This document shows, in pieces, positions 56,320 to 64,000 of a stretch of DNA of 64,000 nt. The notes under the pieces are model-generated. The model was not told the DNA's origin. It ran no database searches and was given only the letters and a program-made list of their open reading frames with translations. Position 1 is the first letter of the stretch. Each line of letters opens with the position of its first letter. The DNA comes from Colocasia esculenta (Eukaryota; Streptophyta; Magnoliopsida; Alismatales; Araceae). The position numbers were made by a program, and so were the translations under genes. The DNA is taken from the NCBI GenBank assembly GCA_014218235.1, contig CM024757.1, positions 152,347,371-152,411,370 on the forward strand, given 5' to 3'.

Positions 56320-57254
56320 TCAAGGAAAATAACAACGTAGGTGCTCAACATTCCAAGTTCTCAGAATCGCTGACTCGCTTAATTCCGACAATCGGTAGGC
56401 CCCATGACCAAGGTCCTTGACCACACGGTATGGGCCTTCCCAGTTTGGAGAGAGCTTACCAACAACCGCTTTTGGATCTGAGACCGCTAGTTTGCGTAAG
56501 ATGAGGCTGCCGACGTTGAAACGTCTCGACCTGACCTTGGTGGCGAGGCTCATTTCATTCTCTGCCTGTAGACATCCATACGAATAGCAGCTTTATCTCA
56601 TTACTGCTTGCCATTGTCAGTTATTAGGGTCCTCGGTAAGCCAAACCGATAGATGATGTTTCTCCACACGAAACCCCATGCATTGGCATCAGTAATCTTG
56701 GCCAAAGGTTCATCCTCGACCCACTTTGTAAAGTAGTCGACGCCGACGATGAGGAACTTTCGATGACCCGAGGCTAAAGGGAAAGGCCCGAAGATATCCA
56801 TTCCCCATTGGGTAAAGGGCCATAGTGCTGACAATGAAGTGAGACCTGCAGGCGGTTAGAGATCAGCCCTATTGTACACTTGACACTGATGGCACCTCTT
56901 GATGTAGCCCTCGGCGTCCTTCAACATGGTCGGCCACCAGTATCCTTGTCGAGTAACTCGCCGCACTAGAGACCGCGGTCCCGTGTGGCTCTTGCAGCTA
57001 CCTTCATGCACCTTACGTATAATCTCGTTGGCCTGTTCTGGTCCAACGCAGCGAAGGTGGGGATACTCGAAGCTCTTCCTGTAGAGTACATCTCCCATAA
57101 GAAAGAACCTTGGAGCTTGCCACTTCATCTTCAGCGCCTCGTCCTGTTCCTCCGGAAGTAGCCTGTCTCGGATGTACTCCACAATCGAAGTCTCTAGGTC
57201 AACCCTGTTACAACACAAAGAATCTCTGTCGAGACCCCCACAGAAGGCTCGCAA
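56320..57254 (-). pseudogene. pol: Tat-type integrase, core deleted
   Basis: The zinc finger (VHEGSCKSHTGPRSLVRRV ... CHQCQVYN) lies in 57254-56856. The core starts QWGMDIFGPFPLASG with the first aspartate and VDYFTKWVE, and reaches LITDNGKQ with the second aspartate (56601). There it breaks. The next element-like residues (RSRRFNVGSLILRK, 56553-56320) belong to the C-terminal domain, so the stretch with the catalytic glutamate, well over 100 codons, is missing. WEGPYRVVKDLGHGAYRL is the GPY/F region. Confidence 0.83.
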
Positions 57255-57815
57255 AGCTCCTCGACCAGTACCAAGGATCCAAGATAGTGCTAGGATGCCA
57301 CCGCATACTTCGAGAGTGTGTCAGCTTGGGAGTTGTCGGCCCTCGGGATCTTCTGAAGTTCGACCGACTCGAACAGCTCCATCAACCTGAGTACCTCGTT
57401 CATGTACTGGGCGAGCCTCTCTTCTCGAGCTTCGTAATCTTATGCGACCTGGTTGATGACTAGTTGAGAGTCGCTGTAGACAGTGACACGAGTGGCCCCA
57501 GCGTCATTGCCATCCAAAGTCCTGAGATGACAGCCTCGTACTCTGCCACGTTATTCGAAGCCGAGAAGCTAAAGTGGATGGTGTACCTTAGGACGAGGTC
57601 CTCCAAAGAGTAGAGGATGACGCATGCTCCGCTGCTGAGAGATCCCGACGCTCCGTCTACAAAAACCTTTTAGGCCGAGCCGTCGTCTACCTGCTCAACG
57701 GGTCTTGTCGTACCTTCAGAAATGAAGTCAGCAAGAGCCTGAGCCTTGATGGCCATCTGTGGCTTGTAGGTGATATCAAACTTGCCGAGCTCGATAGCCC
57801 ACTTCGCCATTTTTC

Positions 57816-58960
57816 CTAAGGCTTCGGTCGACCGAGCACCTGCTTGATTGGGACATCAGCGAGGACGACGATCTTGTGAGCCTGGAAGTAGGGTTGGAGC
57901 CAACACGCTGTCATGTCAAGTGCGTAACTAGCATTCTCCAGGTCGGAATATCTTTGCTCGGCCCCTCGGAATGCCCTGCTCGTATAATATACAGGCAGAT
58001 GTTGTCGCCCTTCCTCTCGCACCAGCACCGAGCTGATCGAGTGGTCGGTGATTGAGAGGTATAGCAGCAACTCCTCTCTGGGCAGGGGCTTGCTTAAAGT
58101 ACACATAGTTGCGCCTTGAGCTCGTCGAAGGCTTTCTGACATGCAGCGTCCCACTCAAACTTTCCCTTCCTCAGCACATTGAAGAACGGCTTGCAGTGTT
58201 CTGCCGACCTCGACATAAACCTGCTTAGGGCCGTTACTCGATAGTTGAGTCTCTGCACTTCTTTGACGGTCCTTGGTGCCGACATGTCGAAGATCGTCTG
58301 CACCTTGTCGGGGTTGACATCTATTCCTCAACTGTAGACGAGGTAGCCTGGGAACTTTTTGGCCCGAACACCGAAGACACACTTGTCGGGATTCAGTTTC
58401 ATCCCGTATTGCCGGAGAACACCGAAGGTCTCGGCCAAATCATGAACATGGTCCTCGGCTCGCCAGCTCTTGACCAACATGCCGTCGATGTATATCTCTA
58501 TCGTCCTTCCGATCTGAGATTCGAACATCTTGTTGACGAGCTACTGGTACATCACCCTTGCATTTTGTAGTCCAAAAGGCATCCTGGTAAAACAATATAG
58601 ACCTTTCTCCGTAGAAGAGCGTCTTCTCCTCATCCTTGGGTGCCATCTTGATCTGGTGGTCCCCCGAGTAGGCGTCGAGGAAGCTAAGGAGCTCATGACC
58701 TATAGTTGAGTCGACAAGCTAATTGATTCGAGGAAGGGGGAAGTTGTCCTTCGGGCATGCTTTGTTAAGGTCGGTGAAGTCGACGTACATGCGCCAGTTG
58801 CCATTCGCCTTCCTCACCAGAACGACGTTCGCAATCCATTGGGTAAAGGACGTCGCGAACGGTCCCACTGCGCAAGTACTTCCTAAGACCGTCGTTTACA
58901 GCCTCCTGCCGATCAGCCGACAACGGTCGCCTCTTCTACTTCACTAGTCGGATGTTGGGA
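57816..58960 (-). pseudogene. pol: Tat-type reverse transcriptase and RNase H, broken
   Basis: RT fragments in changing frames include SFLDAYSG (first catalytic Asp) near 58690 and MAPKDEEKT at 58640. IEIYIDGMLVKSW (about 58495) corresponds to the YVDD box with the second Asp changed to Gly. KLNPDKCVFGVRAKKFPGYL and the thumb region MSRSAEHCKPFFNVLRKG follow. RNase H has LPVYYTSRAFRGAEQRY and YFQAHKIVVLADVPIKQVL. Several frameshifts lie between 58650 and 58150. Confidence 0.8.
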
Positions 58961-59414
58961 TCGACGTTCAGGTGATGCTGGATGACCTCCAGGTCGATCC
59001 TCGGCAGGTCGGTTTTAGACCAGGCAAAGATGTCGGTGCTGGTTGTCAGAAAGTCTACCAACTGCCCTTCCATCTTCTGGAGCTCGACGCCGACGAACAC
59101 AGCTTGGTCACCTGAGAGTTGAACTCATTTGGCTTGCTCAGTGGGCCCGCCCTTCTCCGAGCTCTCCTTAGGGACAGAAACGTACTAACAAATTATTGGT
59201 TCCTTGGCCTTAATTGAATTTACATAACAATGCGGGCCTCGGTCTGGTTCCCCACAACCTCACCGATCCTACTAGGCGTCGGGAATTTTAGTTTCTGATG
59301 ATATGTAGAAGGGACCCCTCTTAACTTACTCAACAACCCCCGACCAAAGATTGCGTTGCAGGCCGACTTTACCTTAACCATAAGGAAATCGACCTCAACC
59401 GTTACATGGTGTGG

Positions 59415-59942
59415 TCAGGTGCTGAGGGTGACCTTCAGCCTAATCGATCCCTTAGCACTCACAGGGGTGCCACTAAACCCGAAGAGAGGAGTAGTAACGG
59501 GCCTGAGCTCAGAGCTCAGCTCGGGCATCATGACAAAGCAGTCATAAAAAAGCACGTCGGGTGTTGCTCCATTATCAACTAGAATACGATGTACATCATA
59601 TCCATCAACGTCGGCGTGAACAACAAGCGCGTCGCCATGGGGCATACTGAGACCGACCATGTCCTTGGCCGAAAAGGAAATAACATTTTATGCCACCCGG
59701 GGATGCTTACTGGGGGTTGATGCTGCCGCCACGTACGCCTTCCGCTTTCGCCCATTGTCGCCTCCGCTCGCCGAGCTTCCCGCAAGCACTATAACTACCC
59801 CCTTCGCGTGAGGTGCCTCCTTATCCTCACCCGACTCGGCGAGCTTTGGCTGCTCGTCCACGACATCTTTGTCGATGATGCCACGCCTCAGCATGTCAAC
59901 GATCTCGGTCTTGAGGCTTCGACACTCGTCGGTGGTGTGCAC
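59415..59942 (-). pseudogene. pol: Tat-type protease and preceding Gag tail
   Basis: 59942-59688 reads HTTDECRSLKTEIVDMLRRG and then a basic KRKAYVAA stretch, the usual linker between Gag and protease in this lineage. 59660-59415 has VHRILVDNGATPDVLFYDC, where the active-site triad is DNG instead of DTG or DSG/DGG, followed by PLFGFSGTPVSAKG. The linker and protease frames overlap out of register. Confidence 0.75.
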
Positions 59943-60129
59943 GAAGTCTTTGTGGCAGTCGTAGTACAGGTTGGCCCCCTCTCTTGGACAGAGGCTTGGT
60001 CGTCAGCTCGGAGCGTCGGAAGCCCGAGAGCTTCTTAAAAATGGGCAAAATATTAGAGGGGAGCCTACCGAACCGAGGTAAGTCCTTGCCCCTTCTGGAT
60101 TCATCGGGGCGGCGTCCCGACTCCGGACC

Positions 60130-61217
60130 TCAGGACCCATCACTCTGAGAGGACTCCTTCCTCATCCTCTTCGAGGCCGGCATGCTGCTCATAGACCCAG
60201 TCTTGGCAGGTCGGCTTAGCTTGTCGACGGCCTCGAGGGCAGACTCCAACCGTACGTACTTCTGTATACGGGAGAGAAGGTCGGCCAATCTCACCAGGGG
60301 CTTCTTAGCTATAGAAGCCACGAAGAGTGCATTGCTGCAGACCCGTATGGGAATATCGACCGCGGTTCACAAGTCGAGGTTTATCACGTTCATGACCTCG
60401 ACTTGGAACCGTTTGGGGTAGTCGCGAAAGAGCTTGGCCTCTACCTGAGCGGCTAGCCAAAGATCATCGATGCACAAAGAATGTTGTACCGTGTTGTAAA
60501 AATGGTCCAGAAAACGTTGCGCCAGGTCGATAAAGCCGACCACCGAATGCGCTGGCAGCGCCTTAAACCATTGAAGTGTCGCGTCGTCCAGAGTGGACAT
60601 GAAAGCCCGACACTTCAATGCGTTTGAGATGTTCACCATCTCGATCTGACTCTGGAAGTTGTCGAGGTGATGAACAGGGTTCGTCGTCTCGTTGTACCGC
60701 CAAAACTTGGGAAGCTGCAACTTCTGCGGGATCGGGGCCGACATAATCTCCTCGACGAACGAGGAGGAAGACAGTAGAGTCACGACCGAGGGGACGCGAG
60801 TGCCGTGCTGTAGGGCCTCAATCTTCCTGTTCATCTCGAGGAGGTCATCCCTCCACCGAGGTTCTTTAACCAGGGAGCTTGCCCTAAAGGGCACCGATTC
60901 TACCGAGCAATGGTCAGGATCCAAAGCCCTCGACGCTCCAGGTCGGCCATCGTAGTATGCACCGCGGGGATCGGTGCCGAAGTTACCGAGGGAGGCGCCG
61001 AGAACGCCGGTGCTACCACGGTTGGAGCCTCACCACGGCTCGCCGACAAAGTAGAAGGAAGCCGGACTGGCACTGTCGGAGATGCTACATTGCCCGGGTC
61101 GGCGGACGCGACTGCGGTCTGAGCAAAGGTAACGCCAGCTCGGGCAGCCATAAATTGTTGGTTCTGCTCCAACATTCGGATCATCATCTGGTGCATGTTC
61201 GCCATCCTCTGCTCCAC
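60130..61217 (-). pseudogene. gag: Tat-type Gag, frameshifted
   Basis: An N-terminal Met/Gln-rich stretch (MANMHQMMIRMLEQNQQF) with a Pro/Ala/Val-rich linker (61217-60900) continues in another frame as the capsid (60924-60367). Landmarks are PIPQKLQLPKFWRYNETTNPVHHL, CRAFMSTLDDATLQWFKALP and FIDLAQRFLDHFYNTVQ. A further frame (60321-60130) has LADLLSRIQKYVRLE. The domain order matches plant Tat/RIRE2-type Gag. Confidence 0.82.
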
Positions 61218-61329
61218 CCGGTCAAGGCGGAGGAAATCGAGGAGTCCTGCTCTCCCGTTCCGGAGCCTCCGAGTGGCACATCGGCGACAGGCTCGATGAG
61301 GACGACCTCCCCCTCAACGGAGCAGCCAG

Positions 61330-61941
61330 CGGCTCCGGCCGAGAAAACAAAGCGGCCGCTACCGAGGCGCTAGACTTGTCGAGCTCCTAACCTGCAAGAC
61401 CACTGAGGCGGCTCGGTGGGCAGACACTCCGACGCTCAAGTTAGTAAGACGTCGGATTCTCGAGAAGCCTCAGAGAGATTGCGTACCTGTGCCAGTAGGG
61501 TGTCTACCTCTTTTATAATACTCGTCTGCCTCAAATAACTGTCGGACGAACCCGCAGATCCTGTGGCAGGTCTCCTTATCTTCCGCCATGCTGTCGTTGT
61601 AATCGCCATGGCCGATCTTAACAGATTGTGGCCTTAATGGCTGCTATTATTGAATGCACGACTCACTGCCATTATCACAACGGTTAATGCTTCGACCGTT
61701 ATTCCAACCACGTTGCCGGGAATCTAGCGGACGAACCGAGCTTCAAGTCGGTTAGAGTAAGATGTCCTTAGCCGAGCTCAAGTTGTCGGCCAAAGGCTAA
61801 AAGGAGATCGGTTCAGCCGACCTAGATCGTCGGGCTAGACGACGCAGTAATCGGGCCGAGGCCACGTCAGGATGTCATTGTTGTTTGCTGGGATCTCGGC
61901 GGATCCAAGCTACATCCGAGATGCAGGAGATCCCCGTATCA
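61330..61941 (-). mobile_element. 5' LTR of the Tat-type element, inner end missing
   Basis: On the minus strand it starts TGATACGGGGATCTCC at 61941 and matches the 3' LTR to 61330. The final 24 bp (GTTACACTTGTAGTAACA end) and any primer binding site are absent. Instead the sequence passes into gag-side DNA (CTCCGTTGAGGGGGAGG). Confidence 0.78.
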
Positions 61942-61946
61942 GCCCC

Positions 61947-62189
61947 GATTTGGTCGAATCGGTTCGATTCGCCTGCATAAATTAATGCTTATATATACAC
62001 ACACATATCATTTCACATATATAAATTAATGCTTATATGTATACACAGATTAATATTTATACATATGATTGTATACGTTAATTTACATATATATATATAT
62101 ATATATTTTTTTTATGTACACAAGCACATATAGACACGCACACATACATAAATTTACACATATATCATGTATAAATATTGTATATGTAT

Positions 62190-62226
<37 letters not shown>

Positions 62227-62671
62227 TTAATATGCATATGAATTGATTCGGCTCAAATCAGGCACATCAAGGATCGATTCTTCTATTATATGCTCTAATT
62301 CGCCCAAATTGGGCCGATTCGCCCCTATTTGGCAAACCATGCTTCTGGGGAGAGTCTTATACTGCACATGGTGAAAGATCTTTTGGGGTTAGTTTATTCT
62401 ATTTCTATCCTACTGTTAACATGCTTTTACTTAATGATCATGTGGTGCAATCAATTGACCAAAGGAACTCACGAATAATAGAAATATATAGTTGAAGGTG
62501 GTTTGAGGTAAGTTTTTCTATCAATTCTTCTTTAATTTAAAAATAAGACACAAACACAATATTAATGTTCCATGACACCCAGCTAGAATCTAACTGAGCT
62601 TTTAAATTGCTAAATGATTAACTTATGACATAAAACCAACCAGATTCATTATATAGCTGGACTGCTGGAGT
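61947..62671. other. Right flank of the Tat insertion, TA-rich
   Basis: Begins GATTTGGTCGAATCGGTTCG and ends (62341) in GGCAAACCATG, with TA/CA microsatellites at 61990-62220. Together with the left flank (51540-51571, GAATTGGGAAATTCCTGATTT) it seems to be an older mobile sequence into which the Tat element jumped. Nothing is recognised in 62345-62671. Confidence 0.45.
62090..62222. repeat. TA microsatellites
   Basis: TA runs at about 62087-62106 and 62193-62222, with CACAT-rich sequence between them. Confidence 0.9.
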
Positions 62672-64000
62672 CATGGAAGGCAGGATCGGGATCGGGATCG
62701 ACCCTGGTCGATCCTCTGGATCCCAGGGAAGTCTGGCCGATCCTGGATCGGCCAGACTATAAAATGTTTATTTTTTTTGGAACAAATGCAGGAAAATGCA
62801 GGAAAATTCAGAAAAATCAGGAAAAAACAGAAAAAAAATCTGATATATTGAAAGAACTAAGATTTGTATCAAAAATCAATTATACATGCATTCATAGTAC
62901 ATAAAACATGAAATTTAAGACATTGTACATGTAACTTACATTTGATAGAAGACTAATAATCTTTCCATCCACTTCCAGACATAGATGAGCCATCATCATT
63001 TGGGTTTTGGTAGCTATAACCAAAGAGGGAATTTGCTAAATCATGCATACCCATTTGAATCCCTCTTGGTGTAAATTGTTGACTTGAGCTTTCTCCAGAT
63101 TGTGATGGAGCTGGACACCATATACCAAGCGGTTTGTATGTACTTGTTGCTTCACTAGGGCCACTAGGCTCTTGTTCTTGTGAAGGCCAAGGTCCCCATC
63201 CTCCTTGTACTCCATAAGGTGAGCTACTAATATCTGAGTACGGTAAAATGGGAGGCTGAAATGCAGGTATATGAGTAGACCCTGAACTATAGTTTGGCTC
63301 CCAAGGTGGCCACTCATAGGCTGCATGATGTTGTTGTCCTTCATATCCCCCTTGTCCATGCCCTTGTCCTTCTCCTCCGCCTCCCTGATGTTCTGTTTCT
63401 GGTACATAACTTTCAGTAAGCCCTACACCTGTGGCCCCAGTATATCCTGCTCCTGCATATCCCTGGCCAGCTCCTGTGGCCCCAGTGGCAGCCCCATCAT
63501 CATCATCATCATCATCATCATTTGGATCTTGTGTGGTGTCATCACTACGAATTGGTTGCTGCACTTTCCTCTTTTTTTGCCTGGCATATGTTATTTTTTC
63601 TAACTCTAAGGCTTTTGAACTCTTCTCTTTTGTGTTGCAGCTCTTCTTAATGCAGGCTGAGTGGGAGGCACTCTAGATGTCTCTGGCAAGATAGCTGAGT
63701 GTCGTGGCTGAGAGAAGAGAGGACCGAGGGTGAGAGGTTGGTCCTCACTTACCCTAAGCTCTGGATCTCGAGCCTCTACTCCATCCAATTCTCCTTCCGC
63801 CCATGAGCAATCGCGAGGGTCAAATTCTGGAACATCCCTTTCCTGTCTTGCTTCCACCCATGCATTTAGTGGGTGTTCCTCATCAAATAACTCATCAACA
63901 TCAATTTGAGATGATAATGCTTCCCTCTCTGCAAAACGTTGCTCCCAATGACTACCTGCAAAAGTCATTAGCCTTGCCTCGCTCTTCTTTTGTCTATCTT
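62672..64000 (-). mobile_element. hAT element, one end in window
   Basis: The terminal sequence CATGGAAGGCAGGATCGGG (62672) shares its first nine bases with both ends of the MITE at 46126-46500. It is followed by GATCGACC/GGATCGGCC subterminal repeats, including the near-palindrome TGGCCGATCCTGGATCGGCCA (62732-62752). The transposase C-terminus reads inward from the right. The other end is beyond base 64000. The flanking octamer here is GCTGGAGT (62664-62671). Confidence 0.65.
62953..64000 (-). pseudogene. hAT transposase, C-terminal part (exons or frameshifted)
   Basis: The frame enters from the right edge (KIDKRRARL upstream of the first Met) and reads VDELFDEEHPLNAWVEARQE, then EFDPRDCSWAEGELDG. 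The LNAWVE block after the dimerisation region is typical of plant BED-type hAT transposases. Near 63610-63640 the reading changes frame: the second frame carries ALELEKITYARQKKRK, an Asp run (DPNDDDDDDDD), and a Gly/Tyr/Ser/Pro-rich tail ending SGSGWKDY at 62953. The switch could be a frameshift or a small intron. The catalytic core and zinc finger are outside the window. Confidence 0.65.

Larger units (their letters stand above)
51572..61946 (-). mobile_element. Tat-type Ty3/gypsy element with perfect GCCCC target duplication
   Basis: The element is 51577-61941, with GCCCC at 51572-51576 and 61942-61946. Minus-strand order: 5' LTR (61941-61330), gag, protease, RT, RNase H, integrase, a 3' region carrying an ORF on the opposite strand (53584-55531), 3' LTR (52212-51577). 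An extra antisense ORF downstream of pol is known from plant Tat-lineage elements. It is dead: RT has lost a catalytic Asp, integrase has a large deletion and the 5' LTR-PBS junction is missing. Confidence 0.88.

Noticed and set aside
52496..62341. A single 9.8-kb TIR element with CATGGTTTGC ends
   Set aside because: The Tat element has its own perfect GCCCC duplication, with one end inside and one outside this span, so the two CATGGTTTGC ends cannot delimit one insertion.

Overview
This window is nuclear DNA of a flowering plant. It is dominated by nested, decayed LTR retrotransposons of plant-specific lineages (Sirevirus-type and another Ty1/copia, a chromodomain Ty3/gypsy of Tekay type, a Tat-type Ty3/gypsy). 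It also holds hAT-like DNA elements, microsatellites and the 3' part of one intron-containing host gene. I cannot name the species. There is no rRNA, no CRISPR array and no bacterial-type operon.

Region 1-25 kb is a nest. A minus-strand Sirevirus-like element (1 to about 8506; its 3' LTR lies left of the window) carries gag, protease, integrase, RT and a downstream envelope-like ORF. It appears to sit in the gag gene of a second, plus-strand Sirevirus relic (8507 to about 21902) that has lost its whole pol gene. That relic's 3' LTR (from 11696) is split by a minus-strand chromovirus (11848-20647), and a solo LTR of related type (21911-24871) lies at its far end. The LTR of the first element appears to contain an array of 18 14-bp repeats.

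Region 25-33 kb holds a TIR element with hAT-like ends (25976-30412). It contains a zinc-finger-gene-like fragment and a repeat-rich solo LTR candidate. AT-rich intergenic DNA with an MITE-like block follows. Region 33-41 kb is one complete but dead Ty1/copia element (33071-40871) with both LTRs, a perfect 5-bp target duplication (CCATT), a PBS and an unusual GC-rich ORF of about 345 codons between the PBS and gag.

Region 41-51.5 kb is mixed: a SINE-like pol III fragment, a truncated Sirevirus-type LTR, and two 3'-terminal exons (minus strand) of a RING-H2 protein resembling NEP1-interacting proteins. A 375-bp hAT-type MITE lies just upstream of these exons, and microsatellite-rich DNA follows.

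Region 51.6-62 kb is a minus-strand Tat-type gypsy element with a perfect GCCCC duplication. On the opposite strand it carries a decayed extra ORF of the 'putative gypsy type transposon' family, with a TATA-like box ahead of it. The window ends (62672 onward) inside a hAT element whose terminal repeat matches the MITE in the RING-gene region, so it is a candidate autonomous relative.

Every retroelement seen here has stops, frameshifts, lost catalytic residues or internal deletions. None looks autonomous.
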